Positions 10,104 through 20,283 of a stretch of DNA of 64,000 bases are shown here, in pieces. The stretch lies in contig CM077159.1 of NCBI GenBank assembly GCA_039583875.1, positions 101,516,287 to 101,580,286 on the forward strand, read 5' to 3'. The stretch is from Platanthera guangdongensis (taxonomy: Eukaryota > Streptophyta > Magnoliopsida > Asparagales > Orchidaceae). The notes below the pieces were generated by a model. The model saw nothing but the letters and a program-made list of their open reading frames with translations, made no database searches and was not told the origin of the DNA. The position numbers and the translations under genes are program-made. Position 1 is the stretch's first letter. Every line of letters begins with the position of its first letter.

Positions 10104-10761
10104 CCATTGCTTTCCAACAACTCTTGCAGTTGAACTTTCAGCTCCGCCATTTCCTTAGGCGCTAGCCGATACGGAGATCGTGACACAGGCTTTGCACCTG
10201 GCACTAGCTCGATCGTAAAATCTATCTCCCGCTGAGGCGGGGCTCCAGGAAGATCTGCGGGGAACACATCAGGGTATTCCGATACCACTGAAATACAATC
10301 CAACGCGGGCTTCGGCTTTGCAACCTCCACAAGTGTAAAGAACAGTTCTGCTCCGGCACAAACCGCCTTCACCACCTGAAGAGCAGACATCAACGTCTTG
10401 CTCGACCCCTTTAAGCCCGTAAAAGTCGTCTCACGACTTGCTCCCAGCTTGACTTCCTTGCTACCGCAATCTATATGGGCCTGCTGCTCCGAGAGCCAGT
10501 CCATGCCAAATATGACGTCAAACTCCACTAACGGAAGTAAAGACGCTCGCAGGTCGAACTCCTGCTCCCCAATACGAATCTTAACATCGCAGATCCTAAC
10601 CGCTCGCATCGAACACCCATTGGGCAACAACACATCCAACTTATCCTTCGCCATCGAAGAAGGGACTCCGATGCGTGATATAAATCCTTCGGATAAGAAG
10701 GAGTGTGAAGCTCCCGTATCAAAGAGTGCTCGTGCCGGATTTTCACAAATCATTACAAATC
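10104..10761 (-). pseudogene. E2 pol part 1: protease and start of RT, truncated by deletion
   Basis: Encodes the aspartic protease ([13 protein letters not shown]), the linker and the start of RT up to the QLQELLE helix. It then jumps directly to EYLD, just before FIDD. Compared with E1 about 110 residues (some 330 bp) covering the RT fingers and palm are missing, including the LCIDYREL and [11 protein letters not shown] blocks, and the join shifts frame. The predicted exon starts at 10761 right after GTTTAG. Confidence 0.88.
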
Positions 10762-10837
10762 CTAAACAAGTAGTGGTAAGGTAACATATACATAACAAGC
10801 ATATAAAGGAATTGACTTGCTATAAATTAAACCGTAC
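10762..10837 (-). other. Predicted gag/pro intron 2 of E2 (76 nt, GT-AG)
   Basis: Minus strand: donor ACAG|GTACGG (exon ends at 10838), acceptor ACTTGTTTAG ending at 10762. The intron is AT-rich, carries stop codons in the gag frame, and is phase 1 (a Gly codon split after its first base). Joining restores the frame from gag into protease. Three other elements here have a donor at the homologous codon. 76 nt is short but within the plant range. Splicing is inferred. Confidence 0.68.
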
Positions 10838-11981
10838 CTGTCACCATATCAGCTTGTTTAATGGCCTCCTGTTGGCCAAGATTGTAAACTCTAGGTTGGG
10901 CCGGAGCATAGTGAGATGCGGTCGACTCCACCGCCTTTCCCTTCTCTTCGTAGGTAGCTCCTGGCCTCCTTTCGGACTTAGGACGTCCGCTCCAACAATC
11001 ACGGGCGAAATGCCCCGTCTTGCCACAAGTGAAGCACGCGCCCGGGGTCCGACTCGTAGTCGCCCCAGAAGCACCAGAAGGAGCTGGACCCGAAGTCTTA
11101 TGCTTCTTGAAAGTCCTCCGATAGCCAGACTTCGAAGTAGTCGGCACTTTAAACTCAGATTTCTTTTCAACCAAGCCTTTCTTCGCTTGTACACTCTTCA
11201 TGTCCTTCTCCAAGGACCGGGCAGTATTGACCAAGGTCAAGAAACCCTGCGTCATCGGCCCCGACAGTAATAGTCTCAGCTCATCCCTCAGACCTTCGTA
11301 GAAGCGATTAGTCTTGCGCTCCTCATCCATGATGGTAGAGCTCGCATAACGACTCAACCGCGTAAACTCGTGGAGATATTCATCCACGCTTCGCTCACCC
11401 TGCACCAACCTCAGGAACTCATTCTCCATTGAAATCCTCTGAGTAGAAGGGAGGTATCTTGCTAAGAACAATTCCGAGAACTCTTCCATCGGAACGTCTA
11501 TCAATTGTCTTCCTCTCAGATGATGCAGCTCCAAGCCTTCCCACCACATCCTTGCTTCACCGTCCAACAGGAACGTAGCAATGGTGGTCATCTGCCACTC
11601 CTCTGTCTCCGTCGCTGTCATGACTCTCTTCACCCTAGAGAGCCAGTCTTCAGCCTGAGATGGGGTTCCCAACCCCGAGAATAACGGAGGGTTAAAGCTC
11701 ATTACATGCTTCAACTGCCTCTCAGTCGCCCTCCTTGGCACTATTGGTTCTACAACCACTTGCTCCATCCTCCTCGGCTCCGCCTCTTGAAGAGGTACTT
11801 GCTCCATCACAGGAGCTGGCTGCTGCGCTTGCCTCCCAGGCTGCGCATTTATCACGGCTAGCACCGCTTCAGCCACCAATCTTATATTTTCAGCCGACAA
11901 AGGTGTTGCGGGAGCAACTTCTGGTGCACTACTAGCCTCAGAACCTCGGCGTTCTGACGGCCCAACACCACTTCGGGTCAC
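10838..11981 (-). CDS. E2 gag (exon 2), intact
   Basis: Uninterrupted Gag reading frame. A proline/alanine-rich N-terminus leads into the capsid-like core (FSGLGTPSQAEDWLSRVKR ... MWWEGLELHHL), a basic linker and the zinc knuckle CFTCGKTGHFARDC, then the RVYNLGQQEA tail. The frame begins with GTG directly after CACTATAG, with no in-frame ATG near the N-terminus. I therefore take it as exon 2, joined to the 24-nt exon in the LTR (13494-13517). Gag forms the cytoplasmic particle that packages element RNA. Unspliced at intron 2, it would end within two codons of the donor. Confidence 0.88.
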
Positions 11982-12037
11982 CTATAGTGGTACAAAACAC
12001 CGTTAAGCGACCAAATAAATTGCAAACAGCAATTATA

Positions 12038-12053
12038 GGAACACGCAGGTTCC
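12038..12053 (-). other. Conserved leader hairpin, E2
   Basis: Minus strand GGAACCTGCGTGTTCC, identical to the E1 and E3 leaders, inside predicted intron 1. Confidence 0.6.
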
Positions 12054-12193
12054 GCAAACACGAGTATTTTCATTCCTAAGTGGACATTCATGGGTTCTTT
12101 TTACTGTTATAACGATGACGCACACAATGTGCTCACCACCCCTTAAAAAGAATTCGCCCACGAATTCAATTCAAGCCCAACCAAAACCAGTAG

Positions 12194-12203
12194 TCTGATA
12201 CCA
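12194..12203 (-). other. E2 primer binding site (initiator tRNA-Met)
   Basis: Minus strand TGGTATCAGA, 3 nt downstream of the 5' LTR end; matches the first ten bases of the standard initiator-Met PBS. Confidence 0.9.
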
Positions 12204-13493
12204 AATTGTAACACCCCCTATCCGTCGCATAGCATATAGCAGTAGGTCCGGCCGGGGCCCGACGCCATATACCACAGACAGACCGGGTGGTTACGTATGG
12301 AAACCATCCAACTAATCTCAACGTCCTACACAGAGCATTCTAGCGGAAGCAGTTTATAAGTTGCAAAACAAGAACCCGGCACAAGCATGAATGTCCACTA
12401 ACAGGATAATAGGAATGTTATTACAAAATACTCAAAAGTCGGCCTTAAGGCCTTACAAAATGTTTCACTTGTCTTTTACATGATTTCCAAACCTCGGCTC
12501 GCAGGCCGGCCATACATGAATAAAACATAAAACATTTCCACTTGGGCCTTCGAGGGCCAGCTTCGCAAAAAGGGCTTTAGCCCGCTATTGACCGCTTGGT
12601 CCAGCTGCACCTGCAAGCAAACAAACCACCGCACGGTGGCAAACAAAGCAACGGTCAGCAATGCTGACCAAATTATAACGATCCCGCCCCCAACTCGGGG
12701 CGGCGATGCTCCTTCCCTGCATTTCATTAGCACGAGCGAGCAATGCATATAACCATAGCCATTTCATCACAGACGTTGGCTCGTACGGCCACACGTCCCG
12801 TGCACTCAGGGCACATTCTCGGTGAACCGGTCGATGTTACGTCAATTAAAGCCATTAACATTCCGGACTCACCACCGCCACTTAGACGGTCATTCCTATG
12901 AGCAATTTGTCTTCATGGTATTGGTCACGTCAATTTAAGCCATCGACCACCGAAGACTCACATCTATGCCAACGGCGAGTGCCATGTAACTTTAGGTCTC
13001 TCTAACCCGAACGACATAAAGCGGGTACGGCTCCATCTAACCCGTGCTCACATCGCAACGGCAATTTAAGCCATTTGCGCGGGTCAAACTTTCACCGATT
13101 CCCGTTCTACCACAAATCACATAACCCCGTTATGTTCAAGTTGGCTCTCAGGCCACCAAGTTGGCAAGACCTCGTGTCCGCCCAGTTTTCCGGGTGCACC
13201 TTTGGGTTAGTCCCCAAGGCTCCCTGCTGCAATCTACCGCGTAGAAAACCCGAAAAACACCCAATAGCACGGAGTCTTCTCCGGCCTTATGCAATGCAAC
13301 ATCACCGATCCGAACTACATGTCCGGGTAGGCTTCAACCAAAATGCCTATGTCCGTTCTCGCATACGGACGCTAAACAACGGGGACTTTACATATCTACC
13401 CGAAGGAATGCCTCCAACTCTTCGCAAACTCGCGAGAGAGGGCTTCCTATGCTAAGAAAGAGAGCTATCATGCTCACAAGTGAGGATCGTTAC

Positions 13494-13517
13494 CCTTGCA
13501 TTCCTCTTTGGCGCCAT
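13494..13517 (-). CDS. Predicted gag exon 1 in E2 5' LTR
   Basis: ATG GCG CCA AAG AGG AAT (M-A-P-K-R-N) then GCA AGG and the donor GTAACG. Against E1 (3' LTR copy) the Ala, Pro and Arg codons differ only synonymously (GCG/GCA, CCA/CCG, AGG/CGA), while surrounding LTR sequence is hardly alignable. It joins in phase 0 to the gag body starting at 11981. Confidence 0.74.
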
Positions 13518-13803
13518 CGAAATGTAATCGGATAGAAATCACCGCGCTTGCGTTGCCTCCGTGGATCCGGAGTCGGCTTGCGATTCGGAGCTCCGAAGCT
13601 CCTCCAATGGCGGATCTAGCTCCTCTTCCTCTTGCCTTAGCTCTTCTTTCTCCAAGGGTTTGGAGAGAGGATAAGTAATGAAAAGTGGATTTTTCTTAAG
13701 TCAAACCCGTGTATATCCTCCCAGGAATCATCCCCAGCCGTCGGATCTCAACCTAAGAAAATGAGCGGCTTTGATTCGGGGCTGAAATGCCCAATCTGGG
13801 CCG

Positions 13804-14443
13804 AACACGGCTTGGCACACGCCCGTGTCCAGGGCCGTGTGCCGCATTCGCCGTCAAAATCGAATCTTCTGAACACGCACACGGGTATCGAACACGCCCG
13901 TGTTCGAGCTGACACGCCCGTGTTCCAGCTGACACGGCCGTGTAGCCGGCCGTGTACCCATGATTTTTCCCCCGTTTCCAACCCGAGCACTGCACGGGTT
14001 CTAGGACACGCCCGTGTCCTTGCCCGTGTCACATTGACACGCCTGGGCCCCCAGGCCGTGTACACGGGACATTTCGTCGAGGGGAGAACGACGACTCGCT
14101 GACACGGCCTTGGACACGCCCGTGTCCGAGGCCGTGTGCCTTGTCTCGACGACCGTCGAGTGAATCTCGACGATTTCACCTTGACGCTCGTCGACACGGG
14201 TCGACACGCCCGACGACACGCCCGTGTCGCGGGCCGTGTGCCCATTTTCGACGAATCGTCGAGAATAACTCGACGATTTCACGGCTAAGTGTCGACACGG
14301 GTCGACACGCCCTGCGACACGCCCGTGTCGCAGGCCGTGTGCCCATTCTCGACGAATCGTCGAGAATAACTCGACGACTTCGCGGCTAAGTGTCGACACA
14401 CGCTTGACACGCCCTGGGACACGCCCGTGTCCCAGGCCGTGTG
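13804..14443 (-). repeat. Hairpin array in E2 5' LTR
   Basis: Second copy of the array at 6953-7592. A few of the LTR-LTR differences fall here (for example 14289 against 7438), some of them in the TCGACGA palindromes. Confidence 0.9.
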
Positions 14444-14511
14444 CCTTCAGCCAGAAACCAAAACTGGCCCAAAACGTCCCCCTTTGCTCCTTTGAGTTTC
14501 GGGGCGTTACA

Positions 14512-14516
14512 CACGG
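14512..14516. repeat. E2 target site duplication, right copy (CACGG)
   Basis: CACGG after the E2 LTR end (GGGGCGTTACA, 14511), identical to 5351-5355. Confidence 0.95.
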
Positions 14517-16450
14517 CGCCGGTGTTGTCTTCGCCATGTGGAACCGATGGATTTGTGATTTATAGTGATGCCTCAGGAAGCGGTTTAGGCTGCGTTCTTC
14601 TGCAGAACGGAAAGGTGATTGCTTATGGCTCACGCCAGCTGAAGGTGCACGAGCGAAACTATCCCGTCCATGATTTGGAACTAGCGGCGGTGATTTTTGC
14701 ACTTAAGCTGTGGCGACACTACCTTTATGGAGTGAAGGTGGAGATCTATACCGATCATAAGAGCCTAAAGTATCTATTGGAGCAGAAAGAGTTGAACATG
14801 CGACAACGAAGGTGGTTGGAGTTCCTTGGGGACTACACTTTCGAGATTCATTATACACCCGGGAAGGGGAATGTTGTCGCGGATGCCTTGAGTCGGCGAG
14901 TTCTGGCTAGAGCGAATTGGTTACAAAGGCATGATGAACGTCTTATCCAGGAATTGGAAGCATTGGAGATCAATTGTGTTGACAAGAGTTCCACTGCCAC
15001 TGCATGTTTGAACTGGACCGAGGTGCAATGTGACCTTGCGGACCGAGTTCGACGGGCAACGGAGTTGGATGAAGATCTCTTGCGCTATGTGCATGAAGGG
15101 CCAGAAGGCAAATTCACCTGGAATGACGGTCTTTTGCGAAAAGAGAACCGGTTGTGCGTCCCAAATGTGGGGAAACTGAGGGAAGAACTGATGTATGAAG
15201 CGCATTATACCAAGTATTCCATTCACCCCGGGAGCACGAAGATGTTCAACGATATGAAGAAGCTTTTCTGGTGGCCAGGGCTTAAGAAAGATGTTGCCCT
15301 ATATGTGGCCAAATGCCAAACATGTGCGATGGTGAAGGCGGAATGCCAAAAGCCGGGTGGTTATTTGAAGTCACTGCCGATCCCAGTGTGGAAATTTGAT
15401 GATATTTCCATGGATTTTGTGCATGGATTGCCAAGATCCCAGCGAGGAAACGATTCCATTTGGGTGATAGTTGACCGGCTAACAAAAGTACCACATTTTC
15501 TCCCGAACAGGCGGGATGATTCGGTTGAAAGTTTGGCAAAATTATATGTTGATCAGATTGTGCGGCTTCACGGTGTTCCTCGAAGCATCGTAAGTGATCG
15601 AGATGGGCGATTCACGTCAAATGATTGGAGGCTAGTTCACCGACTGTTGGGCACGAAGTTGACTTTCAGTACGGCCTTTCATCCCCAAACGGATGGCCAA
15701 ACTGAACGTACCAACAGAACAATGGAGGACATGCTCCGAATGTGCGCCCTTGACTTCGGAAAGAGATGGGAAGATCATCTCTATATGGTCGAGTTTGCAT
15801 ATAATAACAGCTACCAAGCAAGTATTGGGATGGCACCATATGAAGCCCTATACGGAAGGAAGTGTCGTACTCCCTTGGCTTGGGTAGAAGCGGGTGAAGC
15901 CCGGGTTGTTAAACCAAATGAGGTGGATGAAGCAAACTCAACCATTCGGACTATCCGAGAGAGATTGCTGATTGCTCAAGATCGACAAGCGAAGTACTAC
16001 AACGCCAAGCACCGGAACGTTGAATTTGTGGTTGGCGATTGGGTCTACTTGAAGATCAAGCCATTCAAAGGTGTCTCCAGGATTCGACGATTGAAAAAGT
16101 TGAGTCCAAGATATTTGGGTCCTTTCGAAGTGGTTGAGCGAATTGGCGAAGCGGCTTATCGACTCGCTCTGTCAGCAGACTTGGGTGGGCTACATGATGT
16201 CTTTCACATCTCGGTGCTTCGGAAGGCCGTGAAAGATCCAGCTCACGTGATCACAGATGATCGTGTGCCGGTAGAGTATGGGCTAACGACGAGAGTTAGA
16301 CCCATTCGGATCGAAGATCGAGCCGAGAAACAGTTGCGGAACAAGATGGTCGGTATGGTGAAAGTCCGATGGGACAACTGCGGCCGTGAAGAGCTGACAT
16401 GGGAACGCGAGCAGACCATGCGAGAAGAGTTCCCTGAGTTGTTTCTGTAA
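14517..16450 (+). pseudogene. E1 pol part 2: RNase H, integrase, chromodomain-like tail
   Basis: Continues the E1 pol frame after the E2 insertion: RNase H ([17 protein letters not shown], then [10 protein letters not shown]), integrase zinc domain ([12 protein letters not shown] ... [11 protein letters not shown]), catalytic D-D-E in [17 protein letters not shown] and [12 protein letters not shown], the C-terminal DNA-binding region ([16 protein letters not shown]) and the chromodomain-like [18 protein letters not shown]. It stops at TAA after PELFL. No other lesion is visible, so E2 is the only break I see in pol. Confidence 0.92.
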
Positions 16451-16579
16451 TTTGGAGCACGAATATTGTAACATAAACGTGTATAGATATAGATATATGT
16501 TGTTACATTTTCTTGTTAGTTTCTGTTACTTTCCTGTCTTTAAATTTCGAGGACGAAATTTCTTGTAGGAGGGGAGGAT
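16451..16579 (+). other. E1 3' untranslated region with polypurine tract
   Basis: AT-rich 129 bp; ends in AGGAGGGGAGGAT directly before the 3' LTR (16580), which is the polypurine tract. Confidence 0.8.
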
Positions 16580-16617
16580 TGTAACAGCCCAAAGTTCTGA
16601 AATAGGAAAATTTGGGT

Positions 16618-17181
16618 GACACGGCCTGGGACACGGGCGTGTCCCAGGGCGTGTCAGGTGACACGGCCTGCGACACGGGCGTGTCGCAGGGCGTGTCGAG
16701 GTTGTGTCGACGATTGGGCTTTGTCTCGACGATTTTTGCTCTCGACGATTCGTCGAGAGGAGGCACACGGCCCAGGACACGGGCGTGTCCAAGGCCGTGT
16801 CGCATGCTCGACGATTTTTGCTCGACGATTGTCGAGTGTCGAGAAGTTCGTGTCGAGTGTTGAACACGGCCTGTGACACGGGCGTGTCACAGGGCGTGTC
16901 AAATCAGGCGACGAACTCAGCCCGCCGAAAGAATTCGACAGGGCGTGTCTTTGTGCCGTGTCTGGGCACACGGCCTGGGACACGGGCGTGTCACAGGCCG
17001 TGTGAAGTCTCGGGATGATTTGGGATTTTTTTCCCCAGGTACACGGCCACAGACACGGGCGTGTCTGAAGGCGTGTTGGTGACACGGCCCATGACACAGG
17101 CGTGTCCCGTGGGCGTGTCACTGGTTTGGATAAGTCGGTTGACCACTGCTTGAGGCACACGGCCGTGTTCGATGCCGTGTC
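16618..17181 (+). repeat. Hairpin array in E1 3' LTR
   Basis: Copy of 57-634; the last unit is shorter by 12 bp. Confidence 0.9.
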
Positions 17182-17466
17182 GGGTCAAAATTTGTGTTTT
17201 TGGCAGAATCGTGGCCGTCCATTCCTTCAGTCTGGATCCAAGGGCTGAAAGCTCTTCTTCTTTTCCCTTAAGGGCCGAAGTCAGAGACTTACTTCTCATT
17301 TTCTTTGGCCTTCATCTTTCTTCAAGAGAGAGAAAGAGAGAGAGAAAGAAGGAGGAAGAAGGGAAGGGGGCTGCTGTTGGTGGTGCTGCGGTTTACCGGC
17401 GAGAGATCCGAAGCCAGCGTTGCGGAGGAAACGATCTTGCAAGTCTTACAAGCAAGCTTTCAAGCC

Positions 17467-17490
17467 ATGGCACCGAAGCGATCGTCAAGG
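17467..17490 (+). CDS. Copy of predicted gag exon 1 in E1 3' LTR
   Basis: GCC-ATG-GCA start context (good plant initiation context), M-A-P-K-R-S-S-R, then AGG|GTAACG at 17490/17491. The 5' LTR copy has ACA (Thr) for GCA (Ala). Confidence 0.65.
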
Positions 17491-19040
17491 GTAACGACTT
17501 TTCTTCCTAGCCATGTGAAGGCTTCCTTTTTGGCATATCTTGTGTGATTTCCCCCACCAAGAGGTGGCTGATTTTGGGAATCTATGGGTGGATGCTTGAA
17601 ATCCCCTTTGTATTGCATATAGATCCGGAAATGGAGTACGAAATAGGCATGCTGTGTGAAGCCCATCTGGACAGGTTGGTCTGGATTGGTGATGTTGCAT
17701 ACGAACCGGAGAAGACTCCGTGATAAACGTGTCGTGTTAGGAGTCTACGGGTTATACCTGCGAAAAGGAGTAGCAGGAAGTACTGGGGTGGTAGCCCAGG
17801 AAAATAGCCTTGTGATATTTTAGGTCCAACCTGTGAATGAGGCACAGGAAGTACTAGTGGGACTAGGAAAGGCCCTTTTTGTGATGCTTGATGTCATTGG
17901 GTGTCCACCTGTGGAGCGAATCACAGGAAGTACTGGTGTGCCCAGGAAAGACCCCTGACATTTGTCATTTGCGGTGTCCACCTGTGACGGGAATTACAGG
18001 AAGTACTGGTGCGCCCAGGAAAGACCCGCTGTTGCTGTGAGGAAATGGGTATAGTGAAATACCTAGGCTTGAATGCCAGGAACAGGATTGGTGAGACCGA
18101 CCCGCGCCTTTGATGTAGCCATGAGTACTCTGTACTCGGAGAAGGCAAGGCGATTTGAGCAACGGGGGGGTGGAGGATCCGACCTGCGCTATGTCCGTCT
18201 GACGTGAGACCAAAAGTGCGGTCTGTTGGAGCGCATAGCAAGAGTCTTCGGCCTGCGCGCCATGACACAAAGGGGGCTACGGGCCATCCCGGTGTCCGAG
18301 GACTAACTCCGGCTGCACGCCACGGAGTAAATGCTCAAGAGAGTTACCGTTGGGTGATAACCCTGATACGGTGGTGGGCAAGAGGTTGCCAGAACACCAA
18401 GAATGTGCCCTGAGTGCACGGACCGTTGAGCCGGGTGGCGGACGGTTGTGATGGCTTGTGTGCGTGAAAGCACTTTTTGATGATATAGCTTGCCATACTT
18501 GTGATATGTTATCCCTGCAGGGAAAAATACCGCTGCCCCGAGAGAAGGGGTAGGGTCGTTATAATTTGGTCAGCTGAACGCTGACCGTTGCTTTTGTTTG
18601 CCACCGGTGGGTGGATTATCCTTGCACAGGTGCTGGAGACCCGAGCGGGACGCATAGAGGTTGATGCTCTTGCTGGTGTTGCTGCTGCTAGCTGCTAGCC
18701 CTCGAAGGCTAAGTGTGTTCTTTTGTGTGTTTTCTTTTAGTGTGGCCGGCCTGCGCGCCAAACCTGTTTTAGGCCACTGATTGAAAGCCCTGTAAGGCCA
18801 TAAGGCCAACGCTTTTGACATGTTGTAAGACATTCCTATATATATATAAAATGTGGAGTTTTATGTTTGGACATTCATGAGGAGTTCAAGTAGTTTAGGC
18901 TTCCGCTAGAATGCTTGTGATAGGTGCGATGCGCTACTCTGGTATCATCCTGTACCTTCACCGACTGTTTTGTGATATATCCTATGGGGCCCCGGTCGGA
19001 CCTCCTAGAATATATCATATGAACGGATGAGGTTGTTACA

Positions 19041-19045
19041 GAAGC
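19041..19045. repeat. E1 target site duplication, right copy (GAAGC)
   Basis: GAAGC follows the E1 3' LTR end (GGTTGTTACA) and matches bases 14-18. Beyond it the E3 protease gene resumes on the minus strand. Confidence 0.9.
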
Positions 19046-19090
19046 TCCCTAAATGAACGGTGCTCTCGCCAGAACACTAAAATCAGAACA
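19046..19090 (-). pseudogene. E3 protease start, decayed
   Basis: Minus strand aligns base for base with the E1 protease start (CTGGCG..GAGCAC.GTTC), but the catalytic Asp-Thr codons read ATT TAG, losing the active site. An AG following GATTTT (about 19089) is a possible old acceptor, one base out of frame. E1 inserted just after the next codon. Confidence 0.7.
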
Positions 19091-19168
19091 AAGCTTAGCA
19101 TAAGTAGTTCTAAGCTAACATGCACAAGGGCGACAAGTATTCAAGGCAAAACTATCTTTAAACCATAC

Positions 19169-20060
19169 CTGAACTCACGACGGCGTGCTTCCTCCAGGGC
19201 TTTAGGCACTCACGGGCATAATGCCCCGGCTCCCCACAGTTGAAACATGCGCCCGGGGTTTGGCTTGTAGTTGCCCCCGAAGCACCGAAAGGAGGGACTA
19301 GACCCAGAGTCCTAGCCTTCTTATACCATTTTCGATATATAGACTTTGAGGTCTTCGGCACTTTGAATGCCGTTTCCTTTGCACTAAAGTCCTTGACTGC
19401 TCCTAACATAGCTTTCTTAACCTTCCGAGCGCCATTCCAACATTTGCGGGCAATATGCCCTTTCTTTCCACAAGTAAAACATGTGTAAGTAGCTTTGCTA
19501 GTCGATGTCGTAGCCCCTTTCTCCAGCATTCCGCCGGATGCAACTCTTATGGGGCTTGCATAGTTTGATACCATGGTCGCTGGCATCGGGAGAGTCTTCC
19601 TCAAATCTGCCTCAAAAGATCTAGCTGATTCCACAAAGGCTCGGAATCCCAATAACTTTGGTCCTAGCAGTAGAACTCGTAACTCGGCGCGCAGGCCATT
19701 ATAAAATCTATCGACTGTAGCTTGCTCATTATCCAACTCGAAGCATGGGTAGCGGCTTATCATAAGAAATGCATGCAAATATTCCTCAACTATGTGCGCT
19801 CCCTGCACTAAATGCATATTCAGCTGCTGCCTCGATGGTCTACCAAAGGTCATCTACTCTATCGTGCCAACCGGCGTTGAAGCCACAACAGGGGAGCAGG
19901 GTTGTATATTTCTTCCAAGCTGTGCACCCGTCACAGCGAACACCGCTTCAACGATCCTTCTAACGGTTTCATACGAAGGAGGGGTCTCAAACACCTCAAC
20001 GGGCGCACTAAACTCCTCAGAAATCGGACATTCTGGCGGTCCAACACCGCTTCCAGTCAC
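19169..20060 (-). pseudogene. E3 gag (exon 2), capsid core lost, two zinc knuckles
   Basis: Opens GTG ACT GGA directly after CACTATAG, like E1 and E2, then a short proline/glutamate-rich N-terminus. A TAG near 19854 interrupts it. Most of the capsid-like core (the QAEDWLSRVKR region, about 110 residues in E2) is missing. It resumes at the region equivalent to LHEFTRLSRY. Unlike E1 and E2 it has two CCHC knuckles, CFTCGKKGHIARKC and CFNCGEPGHYAREC, separated by a basic stretch, suggesting internal duplication. It ends TCAG|GTATGG, the intron 2 donor position. Confidence 0.8.
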
Positions 20061-20117
20061 CTATAGTGGTACAAAACACCGTTAAGCGACCAAATAAAAT
20101 TGCAAACAGCAATTATA

Positions 20118-20133
20118 GGAACACGCAGGTTCC
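20118..20133 (-). other. Conserved leader hairpin, E3
   Basis: Minus strand GGAACCTGCGTGTTCC, identical to E1 and E2. Confidence 0.6.
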
Positions 20134-20273
20134 CCAAACACGTGTATTTTCATTCCTAAGTGGACATTCATGGGTTCTTTTGTTGTTATAACGATGACGC
20201 ACACACATGTGCTCACCACCCCTTAAAAAAAATTTGTCCACGAATTCATTTTAAGTCTGACCGAAACCAGTAG

Positions 20274-20283
20274 TCTGATAGCA
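20274..20283 (-). other. E3 primer binding site, one mismatch
   Basis: Minus strand TGCTATCAGA, differing from the initiator-Met PBS (TGGTATCAGA) at one base, 3 nt from the LTR end. Confidence 0.75.

Larger units (their letters stand above)
11982..13493 (-). other. Predicted intron 1 of E2 (1512 nt)
   Basis: From GTAACG (13493) within the 5' LTR to CCACTATAG (11982) just before gag. It includes the rest of the LTR, the PBS and the leader hairpin. The ends match the corresponding positions in E1 and E3. Confidence 0.62.
5356..14511 (-). mobile_element. E2: young Ty3/gypsy chromovirus with internal RT deletion
   Basis: 9156-bp element with two LTRs of identical length (2305 bp) differing at about eight positions by eye (about 99.65% identity), an initiator-Met PBS, an intact gag, a pol with one large deletion, and a polypurine tract. 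It lies on the minus strand inside E1 pol, with perfect 5-bp TSDs. Pol is Tekay-like with a chromodomain-like tail. The core of RT is missing, so this copy cannot encode its own transposition. With a generic plant rate of 1.3e-8 per site per year (an assumption) the insertion is about 0.1-0.2 million years old. Confidence 0.95.
12207..14511 (-). repeat. E2 5' LTR (2305 bp)
   Basis: Same length and nearly the same sequence as 5356-7660. In element sense: LTR start at 14511, hairpin array 14443-13804, a TATA-like GATATACAC near 13712, predicted gag exon 1 at 13517-13494 with donor, then U5 to 12207. Confidence 0.95.
19..19040 (+). mobile_element. E1: Ty3/gypsy chromovirus (Tekay-like pol), interrupted by E2
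   Basis: Complete LTR retrotransposon: LTR 19-2492, PBS, gag, pro-RT-RNaseH-integrase, polypurine tract and LTR 16580-19040, flanked by GAAGC at 14-18 and 19041-19045. The integrase C-terminus has the chromodomain-like tail ([18 protein letters not shown]) usual in the Tekay/Del clade. E2 sits inside pol at 5356-14511, so E1 itself is about 9.9 kb. Its LTRs differ at roughly 35 substitutions plus a few indels by eye. Two amber codons in gag and the E2 insertion make it non-functional. It is nested in the protease gene of E3. Confidence 0.93.
16580..19040 (+). repeat. E1 3' LTR (2461 bp)
   Basis: TGTAACAGCC...GGTTGTTACA, the pair of 19-2492. Contains its own hairpin array (16618-17181), exon-1 copy (17467-17490) and tandem repeats. 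Confidence 0.93.

Noticed and set aside
19089..19168. Functional gag/pro intron in E3
   Set aside because: The donor is good, but the nearest AG gives a one-base frame error and the protease site is mutated, so it cannot be scored.
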